A stretch of 64,000 nt of DNA from Microglena sp. YARC (Eukaryota > Chlorophyta > Chlorophyceae > Chlamydomonadales > Chlamydomonadaceae). The stretch lies in NCBI GenBank assembly GCA_022414725.1, contig CM039466.1, forward strand, positions 16,664,502 to 16,728,501, given 5' to 3'. Below, in pieces: positions 34,475 to 44,697 of the stretch (its first letter is position 1; every line of letters begins with the position of its first letter). Made by a program: the position numbers and the translations under genes. The notes below the pieces were generated by a model. It did no database searches. It saw only the letters and a program-made list of their open reading frames with translations, and was not told the DNA's origin.

Positions 34475-34608
34475 GTTGTGCCCCCTCCTGCGGATCCAGT
34501 GTTGGGAGTGACCCCTGTGACGTCGACGAGCGCATGGCTGCAGCTAACTAGAGCAACAATGCTTATTATCAGCAACTTCAGCAGCCTCAAAGAGCATGCT
34601 GTGGCCAT
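34475..34608 (-). CDS. Exon 1: signal peptide and start of IPT domain 1
   Basis: Start ATG at 34608-34606 sits in a strong Kozak-like context (GCAGCCATGG). Residues 1-26 form a signal peptide: basic Arg and Lys, then LLKLLIISIVALVSC, with a likely cut after SHA. The mature chain opens with LVDVTGVTPNTGSAGGGT, the classic IPT/TIG opening (VxPxxGSxxGGT). The exon is 134 nt and ends with two bases of a codon (AC) before the donor GTAAGC. The next exon supplies the T, giving GGGTTVLISGTGF across the join. That match makes both the start and the splice convincing. No upstream in-frame ATG is seen. Confidence 0.85.
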
Positions 34609-35139
34609 GGCTGCAGATCCAGGCTGCTGTTTACTATTTCTCGACGTCCAGTCAGACTGGGAGACCGCGAGGCAGACGGGAACGAGTAAAAGGGGCCTTG
34701 GGGCAGGGTAGGGGGAAGATGTTGCTACTTCTACCGATTTAGAACGTAGCTAGGTAGAAAGAATGGAAGCAATGCGGCGTGAAGAAGCTGGATTGCCTGT
34801 ATTTGCGGCATCAACCGTGAATAGAAGTAGAAGTAGAAATTCGCCGGTCGGCGAAATCAGTGGCGGTTAGCTGTGGGTGGATTAGAACGGATCTGGCGCC
34901 AGCAAGGCAAGCAGTACGCCGAGGCGCGCCAGGGCGTGACACGGAGTGACACAGTTGCGAGCTGCCAGGGTGGTGCCTGAAGTGGCGAAAGTGTACCGCA
35001 AAAGTGTAGGGGTTGTGCATGCCCATCACATGGGCAGCGGCGGAGCGAAAATCAAACCATATCCCGCCCTACCCTGACAGCGTGGAGTTAACGCAAGGAC
35101 GTGACACTATGACATGACATGGCACGTGGTTACCGTACT

Positions 35140-36937
35140 GCCGAGCCTGAACAAATCGCCGTGCGCGCATGCCAGCGTGGACGTCGGGCGTACAGACAAA
35201 CCGCCAAAGTACGCAACATCTTCTTCAGAGGGGTCTTCATCTTCATTCTAAGGCATCTACACGCTCCCCTCATCTCTTCTTCCTCCTTGTTAACATGTCG
35301 CTCTGGACATGGAAATCAAACCTCCTGTGTTGCGCTGGCCCTCTTGAATACATCATCCGTCCCAGGTACGACCTATCTATCTACACCGTGCGCGTGGGCA
35401 GGACTCACTGCACAGCACATTTGGGTGACTTTGGCACCCTTTTCTGCAGCCCTGCGACACCCTTCCCACCCATAATGCACCCTGATAAGCCAAATGAAAA
35501 GTTACCGTAGACCCCCCAAATGTGCTGCGCTGCCATGTATGAAGACCGAAACAGAAGAATGACCGCATGGTACTATACGCCTTCGGGCACCTTATCTCCT
35601 TCATACTGCAATTCGTTATCCCGTGCGGTGCGACCAGGGAGGATAACCACCACGATTCGATCCCAAGACGATTGGGTTGTGGAGACCAATCACTACCATT
35701 GCATTGCCCCTCCACTTCCGCTTTGATGAAGACCCTCGCCAATGCCTGCTGTCATCACCATGATACACACCGAGATACCAGAACATAGCGTCCATCCCAC
35801 TCCCGCGCTGATCTGAAACCTCGCTACTACGTGCCGCGTGCCCTCGTCAATAGGGTGCTCTCCCCAGAGGATACCCTCTGACTCTGGCCAAAGCACCTCC
35901 CGCTGGCGCACTCCCCTTCTCGCTATGCGCACCGTACCAGAATAATCGGAGCTCGCGAGAAACTGTTCCGATTGGTACCCAGCCCTTCGAAATCGTAGCC
36001 CCCCCCCACCCACCCCACCCCCCACACCCCCTGCACCGTACACCGACCTCGAGTCCCAAGAACGTACGGTTCCTCCTACCGCCCTCTCACCAGGGTTGGC
36101 CAACCTCCCATTCACGGTCTCCACTATCACCACCTGTTGACCTGTTGTTAAACCTCTCCTCCCCCACCAACAGGGCAACAGTCTCACACACTACCTACCT
36201 GCCTACATCCTACCACCACACCACACAACCCATCAATCTGCTCCGTAGATGCATCCATCAACCCCCAATTACTGTAATTGAATTACGCCCCTTTCCCCAC
36301 TACCACTTCTCTAGCTCCACCCCTTCCCAACCTGCCCAACTCCCACCAGGCACATCTCCTCCACACTGCCACCTCACCAACTTCATCCCCCACCCCACCC
36401 CACCCCTCCCCCCCGTGCTGCCCACCTCCAGGCACATCTCCTGAGCCACTTCTCCCAAGCCACCCTTTCCAAGCAAGTAACTCCTCCCACCACCTCAGCT
36501 ACTCCAGGACCCCTCCCGCAATCTACTTAGCTGCCACCAACATCAGCCTTTGAGCCACCTCTCCCCGCCTGTCCAGCCACCAAGCTCTCTCTCTCTCTCT
36601 CATCCAGCCAGCCAGCTGCCACCAACATCAGCCTTTGAGCCACCTCTCCCCGCCTGTCCAGCCACCAAGCTCTCTCTCATCCAGCCAGCCAGCCAGCTGC
36701 CACCAACATCAGCCTTTGAACCACCTCTCCCCGCCTGTCCAGCCACCAAGCTCTCTCTCTCTCTCATCCAGCCAGCCAGCTGCCACCAACATCAGCCTTT
36801 GAACCACCTCTCCCCGCCTGTCCAGCCACCAAGCTCTCTCTCATCCAGCCAGCCATCCAAGCCACCTCTGCATCCCAAGCTTCATACATCACTACTGCAA
36901 CGTTCCCCAAGCCACGTGCCATCGTTAAGTAGATACC
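35140..36937 (+). repeat. Duplicated 5' flank of TPR gene, copy A
   Basis: Aligns in order with 45505-46936, for example CCTCCTGTGTTGCGCTGGCC, ACAGGGCAACAGTCTCACAC and GCCACGTGCCATCGTTAAGT. It differs by point changes, small indels and the extra four-unit repeat at 36560-36850. Confidence 0.85.
36555..36850 (+). repeat. Four ~75-85-bp units upstream of the copy A start
   Basis: Units carry CTGCCACCAACATCAGCCTT and CCCCGCCTGTCCAGCCACCA. Absent from the copy B flank, so the expansion came after the duplication or was lost in B. Confidence 0.85.
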
Positions 36938-36958
36938 ATGGGATGCGGAGCATCAAAG

Positions 36959-38030
36959 ATCAGTAAGTCAGGTTACACACACACACACACACACACTCAC
37001 GCACACACATATACACATGTATGGAGCAATGAAGGTCAGTAAATTAGGTTAAACACCCTCACGCACACCCCCACACACATATACCCATAACACATCTCCC
37101 TATCATCTTTCTCCTTGATAATCAAGTCCTCGGCAGCGTTTCAAGCGGGAAATTGACAGGTAACACCCCCCCACACACATATATACCCACAACACATCCC
37201 CCTAGGATCTTTCTCCTTGATGAAAACCTTGATGAAAACCTTGATGAAAACCTAATTCATGGATGAAATGCATATGTTTGAGTGCCCTTTTTATAATGAT
37301 ATTCGCCTCCGCTACCAGAATCTGTTTACAGATATTTATAGGCATGTCCATGAGGATACCGACTTAACCGTATGGAATGTGGAATTCTGCGATTCCACAT
37401 TCAGAACCTTTATGAATGGAAATGGCACTAAGTCTTTTTGGAGCAACCTAGCCGACTATCTTTCTACTTGTAGAAGAGCAAGACAGGAAGCCCTGGACTG
37501 CTTAGTGGCACCGTAATTTATTATCCCTTTTTTTTCTTCTTGAGACTTCTCATTTGTTAGCTTCTTACCTCCGCCACTGTAAGTGGTTGAGATCTGGGTC
37601 CTGCTCTAAGGGGTTTAATACCTACGCCACCAAAACGGTGGTTGGGAGTTTGGTTTGTTTGTCCTCGACACACCCCTGATGTAATGGGGTTTTTTGCTTT
37701 GTGGGTGCTTTTTCTTTTTGTTTAAAGCACAGAGTCTCATACACCCTCGCGGTGTCAAGTAGACTTTAACATGTAATGTAATGTAATGTAATGTAATGGA
37801 TGTCAATTAGTTACGAGACAGGTTATGCACCCACCCACACCCCAACACTGACACGCACTCATATACCCATAACATATCTCCCTAGCAACTTTCTCCACGA
37901 TGAAAAGCATAATTCATAGATGTGCCTCTAATCCATGCCCATCTGTATGTTTGCAGTAAGTCAGGTTACACCCACCCACACACGTATACCCATAACATAT
38001 CTCCCTAGCATCTTTCTCCTTGATAATGGA
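36959..38030 (+). repeat. Loose repeats in copy A intron 1, split by the LINE
   Basis: Units with GTCAGTAAATTAGGTT and CTCCCTAGCATCTTTCTCCT, the counterparts of 47931-48680. Only one or two exon-1-end units are present, against about fourteen in copy B. Confidence 0.75.
37263..37800 (+). mobile_element. 5'-truncated LINE with (TAATG)n tail
   Basis: The coding end reads MHMFECPFYNDIRLRYQNLF, then FWSNLADYLSTCRRARQEAL and a stop at about 37514. This matches the C-terminal region of many LINE ORF2 proteins (H-x-x-FECPxY-xxIR). A ~280-bp 3' UTR and five TAATG repeats follow. Copy B keeps the empty site (CCTAATACATGGATGTCAAT at about 48307). The insertion is flanked by ATGGATG-like sequence on both sides, a short target duplication overlapping the tail. 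Confidence 0.85.
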
Positions 38031-38104
38031 GTCCTAAGCAGTGACGCAGGCGGGGTGGAAAATTGGCTGAGAGTATTATCGAAGCGACAGGTGGTAACGG
38101 AATC

Positions 38105-38245
38105 GAGCGGACCGAAGCCAGTTAGTAACGAGACAGTTGGCTGATGTGTCAGGCTTCATGTTGGCTGCACGGTCGTCGATTAAAAGGAAAACAGGGTGAC
38201 CCTGGAGGCTCACGCCCCCCAGAAGGGGGGGCTCCGCCGATCTCA
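38105..38245 (+). repeat. Dispersed ~140-bp element R4, copy 1
   Basis: Contains AACGAGACAGTTGGCTGATG, CAGGCTTCATG and GGGGGGGCTCCGCCGAT. The same element lies inverted at 39815-39960 and again as a pair at 48757-48885 and 50757-50910. No coding frame; probably a short non-autonomous transposon. Confidence 0.75.
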
Positions 38246-38352
38246 TGCCGAGTGACTCACACAAACATGCACACACATACACTCCCTCTCTCACTCTCAC
38301 ACACGTACGTACACACAAACTCTCTCTCACTCACACACACATACACACACAG

Positions 38353-39151
38353 GACCCTGGGGCTACCGTGCATGATCTCATGCCGAGTGATTAAGCCCCC
38401 AAGACCCGAGTGAATGCGACAGAGGGGGAAGCTGCGGTGCAGCCCAGGCTGAGTGATGCCCCCAAGCCACTCCAAGTGAATGTGTCAGAGAGGGAAGGAG
38501 CTGAGCAGCCCATGCTGTGTGATGCGCCCAAGCCACCCACAGTGAAGGAGATTGAGGAGAAAGCTGGAGATCAGCCCAGGCTGAGTGATGCCCCTAAGCC
38601 GTCCACAGTGAAGGAGATGGAGGGGGATGGTGAGGTGCAGCCAATGCTGAGTGATGCCCCCAAGCCACTTAAGTGAATGTGACAGAGGGGGAAGGTGCTG
38701 ATCAGCCCATGCTGAGTGAAGCCCCCAAGCCACCCACAGTGAAGGGGATGGAGGGGGATGGTGCGATGCAGCCCATGCTGAGTGATGCCCCTAAGCCACC
38801 CCAAGTGAATGTGACAGAAGGGGAACGTGCAGAGCAGCCCATGCTGTGTGGTGCCCCCAAGCCACCCCAAGTGAATTTGACAGAGGGGGAAGCTTTGTCT
38901 CCCACACGTGGTCCCGCAGGCTGAAGGACTTGTTGGCCTTACTGCTGTCGCGCTTTGTGGAGAAGGAGGAGCATGACACGCTCTTGTGGCTCGACATTGT
39001 GGCCATCAACCAGCACCCATATGAGGACAAGGGCTGCCTGCTGCAGGATGATGTGGCCAGCCTGGCGAGTGTGGTGCAAGCCACAGAGCAAACATTGTTC
39101 TGCCTAGATGAGCAATTTGTTGTGCTCACACGCATCTGGTGCCTCTATGAG
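38353..39151 (+). pseudogene. Copy A exon 2: acidic repeats and TIR-like domain
   Basis: Acceptor CACACAG; donor GAG|GTGGGT. It holds five to six diverged units of the QPMLSDAPKPPxVKEMEGxG type, then FVSHTWSRRLKDLLALLLSR, WLDIVAINQHPYEDKG and VVLTRIWCLYE, a TIR-like domain common in algal multidomain proteins. Three reading frames are used because of a stop and frameshifts; the TIR-like part alone is open. The end joins exon 3 (VWQTFLAKGVSGLMVL) in phase, as IWCLYEVWQTF. Confidence 0.75.
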
Positions 39152-39532
39152 GTGGGTGGGTGCACGAGTGGGGGTTTCTGACTTAGGGTGTGTCTTTTTG
39201 TCCATGTACAGTGTGTGTGTATTGTTTATTTGTATAGCTGTGTGTGAACAGGCTTGTTTGTTCATAGATGTGGGTGTTGTGCTTGTATTTCATAGCTATG
39301 GGTCTAAGTTGGTGGGCCCGACCCTGTCCTGTCTCCTGCCCCGAGAAAAGCAAGCAAGCAAGCAACCTAAATACAAAAAAACAATAAATCAGTCAATCAA
39401 TGAATAAATAACTCAATCCATCAGTCAGTCAGTCAACCAACCAATCAGCCAAGCAAGCAATCCACCTGCCCAGCAACAATAAAGTAGCATACTACTAAAT
39501 AGCACCTTGCCTCATGTGCTGCTTCCTTTCAG

Positions 39533-39640
39533 GTGTGGCAGACATTCCTGGCCAAGGGGGTGAGCGGGCTGATGGTCCTCATGCCTAACGTCGATGTAAA
39601 GGAGCTGGCCAAAGTGTTTGAGACATTTGATGTTATGCAG
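39533..39640 (+). CDS. Copy A exon 3
   Basis: Acceptor TTTCAG, donor GTGGGA; exactly 36 codons reading VWQTFLAKGVSGLMVLMPNV, then DVKELAKVFETFDVMQ. It completes the TIR-like domain. Copy B differs by a few residues (M for V, T for A). Confidence 0.8.
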
Positions 39641-39814
39641 GTGGGAGGTTGTGGTGCATGTACATTGTGCTGAGCTTTAGACAGGCTTGGGCCGAAGAGC
39701 AATATGAACATTAGTAGCACCTTCAGAAACTGGTGCTGATAGATAGGCCTAGACCAACGGGCAATAGGGAAATCAGTAGCTGCCCTCTAAACTGCTTGCA
39801 TGACTGTATTATTG

Positions 39815-39960
39815 GCAGAGCCCCCCTTCTGGGGGGCAGGAGCCCCCAGGGTCACCCCGTTGTCTGTATGTTTGTGCAACCAACGTGCGACCGATATGAA
39901 GCCTGGCACGTCAGCCAACGGTCTTGTAACTAACTGGCTTCTGTCCGCTCGTTGCCACAT
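39815..39960 (-). repeat. Dispersed element R4, inverted copy
   Basis: Reverse complement of 38105-38245 (GCAGAGCCCCCCTTCTGGGG, then AAGCCTGGCACGTCAGCCAA). It lies in intron 3 of copy A, so the pair flanks exons 2 and 3. Confidence 0.75.
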
Positions 39961-40129
39961 CCATGGTTGTCACGCAGGTTACAACACCAAGCAATACACC
40001 ATGACTGCACCTCATAATGAGTGTTGAAGTGGGTGGAGAAGGCAATATGATCTTGGGCGTGTGAACGGAAGTCTAGTACGGGAAGTTCCTGACCTTTTCT
40101 GGGGGATAGTTATGATTCTTCGGTTATTC

Positions 40130-40305
40130 ATCGCTGATCACATGTTAACTAATCCGGGTTACGTCTAAACTAACCCTGATCACATGTTAACTAACCCTGG
40201 TCACGTCTAAACTAACCCTGATCACATGTTAACAAACCTTGGTCACATGTTAACTAACCCTGATCACATGTTAACAAACCCTGGGCACATGTTAACTAAT
40301 CCTGC
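40130..40305 (+). repeat. ~21-bp minisatellite, copy A intron 3
   Basis: Units of CTGATCACATGTTAACTAAC. The copy B partner is at 51080-51250. Confidence 0.85.
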
Positions 40306-40346
40306 CATACTCCACATGCCCTGCTGCCATTCCTTTGTTGCAACAG

Positions 40347-40430
40347 GCACAAGCCGCACAAGCTGAAGACAAGGAACGCATCTTGCAGCAGATCACAGAT
40401 GGCATGGGCAGCACCGAGGTTAATTTGCAG
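40347..40430 (+). CDS. Copy A exon 4
   Basis: Acceptor CAACAG, donor GTAATG; 28 codons reading AQAAQAEDKERILQQITDGM, then GSTEVNLQ. An amphipathic, coiled-coil-like linker before the TPR part. Confidence 0.8.
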
Positions 40431-40544
40431 GTAATGTCTGAATCCCAGCCACACGCATTCATCAGACAATCGTGTGTTCCCACATATACGAGATAAACAT
40501 GAACACACAACTCGTTATGTTATTATAAGTTATACAATTTATGT

Positions 40545-40735
40545 GTTGTACCACACTAACAGAAGGCTGTGTTTGATGTTGTATACCACAGTAATAAAAG
40601 GCTGTTTTGTATGTTTTATGTGCTATACCACTCTAACAGAAGGCTGTGTTTGATGTTGTATACCACACCAACAGAAGGCTGTTTTGTATGTTGTATGTTT
40701 TATACCACACTAACAGAAGGCTGTTTTATGCCTGC
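40545..40735 (+). repeat. Short precursor of the 40-bp satellite, copy A intron 4
   Basis: Four to five loose units of TACCACACTAACAGAAGGCT plus TTTGT filler. Copy B has about 35 homogenised units at the same place. Confidence 0.85.
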
Positions 40736-41141
40736 ATTTAATTGTGCTTTTGCTTGCAGGCTACCTTAACTATTCTAGAGTAGGGCCCATCATAAAAACT
40801 GCACATTGTTGCACCGCTGTCAACTCACATCATTTCCCCCAGAGAGCAGGCGAACTTTCCTCCCTTATCACATCCAAGTATCCCACACATTGTGCATCTA
40901 CTACTTGTGATACTGGTAGGGACAGGTGGCGTGGCGTGGTCTAGGGCCCAGCATGTTCTATCCTAGGGCCCAGCGTAGAAACTGCACAATGTTGCGCGCA
41001 GTCAAATCACATCATTTCCTAGTGTGAGCTGGCGAATTTCACATCCAAGTGCCCCAAACATTGTGCATCTACTACTTGTGATACTTACTTACTCATCCTC
41101 GCCTTGCCTCTAACCCCCTAACCTGCCATGCATACCTGCAG

Positions 41142-42830
41142 CTCAAAGCTGCCCTTGTCAACAGTGCTAAGTATGAGGCTAAGCACACAAACAAGACAGG
41201 AGCAGAGCTGTGGGTAATCTTGGACAAGGGAGCAAGCCTTTGTAGCGCCATGGGGTAGTACACAGAGGCAGAACCTATGTACCAACAGGCTCTGGAGGAA
41301 AGTAAGCAAGTTTTGGGTGCTGACCACGTAGACACCTTCAGCTCCTTCAACGGCCTGGCTAGTTGACTCAATGATCAGGGGCGGTACCAAGAGGCCGAGG
41401 CTATGTACCAACAGGCTCTGGAGGGATATAAGCACATGCTGAGTGCTGACCACCCTGACACCATCACCTCTGAGTGCAACCTGGCTCGTTGCATCAATGA
41501 TCAGGGGCGGTACCAAGAGGCAGAGCCTATGTACCAACAGGCTCTGGAGGGATATAAGCGTGTGTTGGGTGCTGACCACCCAAACACCATCACCTCTGTC
41601 AACAACCTGGCTAACTGCATCAATAAACAGGGGCGCTTCCAGGAGGCAGAGCCTATGTACCAACAGGCTCTGGAGGGAAGGATGCGTGTGTTGGGTACTG
41701 ACCACCCAGACACCATCAGCTCTGTGGACGACCTGGCTAGTTGCATCAATGAGCAGGGTCGTTACCAGGAGGCAGAGCCTATGTACCTACAGGCTCTGGA
41801 GGGAAGGATGCGCGTGTTGGGTACTGACCACCCATACACCATCAGCTCTGTGGACAACCTGGCTAGTTGCAATAGTGATCAGGGTCGCTACCAAGAGGCA
41901 GAGGCTATGTACCAACAGGCTCTAGAGGGAAGGAAGCGTGTGTTGGGTGCTGACCACCCGGACACCATCACCTCTGTCAACAACCTGGCTGGTTGCATGT
42001 ATGAGCAGGGGCGCTATCAAGAGGCAGAGGCTCTGTACCAACAGGCTCTGGAGGGTAGTAAGCGTGTGTTGGGTGCTGACCACCCGGACACCATCAGCTC
42101 TGTCAATAACCTGGCTGGTTGCATCAATGATCAGGGGCGCTTCCAGGAGGCAGAGGCTATGTACCAACAGGCTCTGGAAGAAAAAAAGCGTGAGTTGGGT
42201 GCTGACCACCCAGACACCATCACCTATGTCAATAACCTGGCTAGTTGCATCAGCAGCCAGGGGCGCAACCAGGAAGCAGAGGATATGTACCAAGAGGCTC
42301 TGGAGGGAAGGAGGCGTGTGTTGGGTGCTGACCACCCAGGCACCATCACCTCTGTGGTCAACCTGGCTATTTGCATCGATGAGCAGGGGCGCTTTCAGGA
42401 GGCAGAGCCTTTGTACAAGAAGGCTCTGGAGAAAAGGAAGCGTGTGTTGGGTGCTGACCACCCAGACACCATCACCTCTGTCAACAACCTGGGTAGTTGC
42501 TTCTATGATCAGGAGCGCTATCAGGAGGCAGAAGCTCTGTACCAACAGGCTCTGGAGGGAAGGAAGCGTGTGTTGGGTGCTGACCACCTAGACACCATCA
42601 GCTCTCTAGACAACCTGGCTATTAGCATCAATAATCAGGAGCGCTATCAGGAGGCAGAGGCTCTGTACCAACAGGCTCTGGAGGGAAGGAAGCGTGTGTT
42701 GGGTGCTGACCACCCGGATACCGGTAATGCTATGTACAACCTAGCTGAGTGCATTGAAAAACAGGGCCAGCGCTCCAAAGAGGCTCGGGCTTTGTTTATG
42801 TCAGCAGCAGATATATATTCGCATGTGTAA
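41142..42830 (+). pseudogene. Copy A exon 5: kinesin-light-chain-type TPR array
   Basis: Acceptor CCTGCAG, then LKAALVNSAKYEAKHTNKTG and about thirteen 42-residue TPR units of the form EAEAMYQQALEGRKRVLGAD, then HPDTISSVNNLAGCI. This is the kinesin light chain TPR subclass, a protein-binding superhelix. The frame is continuous through the exon except for a TAG at 41256 (a CAG in the other copies) and a TGA at 41364 (a TGC). The final TAA at 42828 falls where copy B reads TAC and continues to SRAGAD. Units are less alike than in copy B. Confidence 0.8.
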
Positions 42831-43029
42831 GGGCATGAGCATGATGAAACAGCTGATGCCCTATCCAGAGCAGGAGCAGACTAGGAGTGGAAACCAATGA
42901 AGACCCAAGCCAGACAAGCCCTTGCCAGTACACACAACAAGAGAGGGGGTCTTCTACCCACCCATGTTTTAATGGGCCTCAGCGCGATGAAGCAAATGAA
43001 GCACTATCCAGAGCAGGTGTAGACTAGGA

Positions 43030-43950
43030 GAGGACACCAATTGTTGTTTTGAAAATATGTCCACCTCAGGAAGTTGGATCCCTTACACAAACCAGCTCCC
43101 CCAAAGGATTTATAAAGAATGGAGGAGAAATTCCATTGAACACCCAAGCAAGAGAAGCCCTTGCAAATAGCCGCAGCAACAGAGGAGGTGTTCTACTCTC
43201 CCACACATGTGTGTACAGGCCTAAGCACAATGAAGTTCATCAATGTTTCATCTTTTTAAGCCTGTCCTATCACGGTTGGGCAAGTCCCTTTAGCCTATTT
43301 GGCCCCTGGACAGTAATAGACATACAATGATGCAACTGATGCCCTATCCAGATCAGGGGTAGATTATGACTGATCGCCGTTGGAGGCCAATCAAGATTGA
43401 AGACAAGCCCTTCAAAATATGGAGCTGGCCACTGCGGCACTGCCTGGTGTGATTGTCTATTGAAGAACGGTCGACTGCCCCCACCCACCCACCCACCCAC
43501 CCCACCCCCTCACACACACCACCACCCTGACCCCCTCCTACCACCGAAAAACACACCCTGGATGCTGTGAAGCGGCCTTGTCTTGTGTCCACTATGGCAT
43601 GTCTGTGCTATGACGGATAATAGTCATTCAAACAACATTGGGTGCCTCTACCTTCTCCCGCTTGTCATCTGGCCTTAATGTGTTGAGTCGACCTTTGTTT
43701 TCATCTTGACTTGCCGGTATGTATGTTTGTTACAGTCCAGGGGTAGGCTAGATAGGCTAAAGGCCGGTGCACCTTCAAGATGAAGGGGATCTTTGCTCGA
43801 GGAGATGGATTGGGTTGTAACATATGTTTCAGCCTGCTCTGTATGGGCTGCTCACCGCATTGCAATTCCAAGTCCTCGTGTTTGATTTATACAGCTAACA
43901 CCCCGTCGTAGTAAAAGAAACCGGGGAGCTTGCAACCGGTAATAAGCGGA
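43030..43950 (+). repeat. Duplicated 3' flank, copy A
   Basis: Aligns with 60185-60815 downstream of copy C (for example AAGACAAGCCCTTCAAAATA and CACCTTCAAGATGAAGG). It also holds a C-rich tract at 43480-43530. Similarity stops near 43930 / 60815. Confidence 0.75.
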
Positions 43951-44234
43951 TTGAGTTTGATTACCACACAGCTAGCTAGCAAGCATTGAGGCAGCATAGT
44001 GCATGGTGACTCTTTTTCTTTCCGGGTACACATAGCAGCCTCTAGGCAGAGCCCCTGGCGTGAGGTGCTTTCGGGAGACCCTTATAAGTCAAATATGGCG
44101 TGGGCTAATAGATATACAACCGTATATACTGCGTTGCAAGAGTGCTAGACCGTTGCCCGTATGGCCGACTCGTTGTTGGCCACACCTTTGCTGGTATGTT
44201 TTACTCGGTCAGGATTTCATCCAGCGAAAACAAT

Positions 44235-44281
44235 GACCCCCCCCCCCCCCCCCGCCCCCCCCCCCCCCCCCCCCCCCCCCC
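44235..44281. repeat. Poly-C tract
   Basis: Nearly uninterrupted C run with one G. The rest of 43960-44340 shows nothing recognisable. Confidence 0.95.
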
Positions 44282-44344
44282 GGATACAGCCCATGGGGTA
44301 GCATGGGGAAATAAAAACACATTTTTTACCATTTAGTTTAGGGT

Positions 44345-44551
44345 TCAGGGGTGAAGGACCCGCACCTCCTCGGTCTCAAAACTCTCAAAAGCAAAAAACA
44401 CAGAGACGGCGTTGGACAGTCTCCTTGGGGGCAACGTAATTAGGTCACCACTTGATGTACGTACCGGCACATCTAGTTTTTTAATGAAAGGATTTAACCC
44501 CAAGAGGTTGGGTACTTGGGTACGGTATCCTTGAGCTAGCCCTAGACTCAA
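44345..44551 (-). CDS. Possible C-terminal exon, unrecognised
   Basis: A 68-codon frame ends at 44345. It reads GLAQGYRTQVPNLLGLNPFI, then KKLDVPVRTSSGDLITLPPR and NAVSVFFAFESFETEEVRVL. The mixed composition is protein-like and free of repeats. TAG acceptor-like sites lie just before LAQGY on the minus strand. No domain recognised and no upstream exon found. Confidence 0.3.
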   Translation of the reverse strand: MSLGLAQGYRTQVPNLLGLNPFIKKLDVPVRTSSGDLITLPPRRLSNAVSVFFAFESFETEEVRVLHP

Positions 44552-44697
44552 AATATTGTGTTGGTGTGAAAAGTGGAGTCATTCCTACAGAAGGAAGTGG
44601 GCACCCTGAAGCCAGCGGGAGATGCTGACCCAATTACACATGCACACGGCAGTTCCAAGGCTGTATGGCACATGCATTCAAACCGTGTATATAATCC

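Larger units (their letters stand above)
4154..34608 (-). other. Span of giant fibrocystin-like (IPT/PA14) gene
   Basis: Gene-level span joining the minus-strand exons listed separately. The first seven exons join with matching codon phase (34608-34475, 33051-32940, 31011-30879, 29616-29439, 27459-27195, 26110-25899, 24814-24662). They encode a signal peptide, an IPT/TIG domain, a second IPT-like module, a third IPT domain and the first part of a PA14 domain. That order is the one known at the N-terminus of fibrocystin/PKHD1L1-family surface proteins. Downstream pieces to 4154 are on the same strand and have protein-like character, but indels and unknown joins prevent one model. The gene may run on past the gap at 1090-2089. 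A cell-surface or flagellar-membrane role is inferred from the family; it is not shown here. Confidence 0.75.
34609..36937. promoter_or_regulatory. Divergent upstream region between two genes
   Basis: The giant gene starts leftward at 34608 and copy A of the TPR gene starts rightward at 36938, so about 2.3 kb holds both 5' regions. The part from about 35140 is duplicated upstream of copy B (45505-46936), and so belongs to the duplicated gene unit. No core promoter motif can be named with confidence. Confidence 0.4.
36938..42830 (+). pseudogene. TIR-like/TPR gene, copy A (disabled)
   Basis: Five exons match copy B one to one: 36938-36958, 38353-39151, 39533-39640, 40347-40430, 41142-42830. 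Compared with copy B, exon 1 has lost the GT donor (AAG|ATCAGT). Exon 2 has a TAA at 38392, a 1-base loss near 38670 and a deletion of about 200 bp before the TIR-like part. Exon 5 has TAG at 41256, TGA at 41364 and an early TAA at 42828. Exons 3 and 4 and most TPR units remain open and well conserved, so loss looks recent. A LINE fragment sits in intron 1. Confidence 0.8.

Noticed and set aside
36938..36958. Copy A as a functional gene
   Set aside because: Donor loss, several stops, a frameshift and a ~200-bp deletion relative to copy B.
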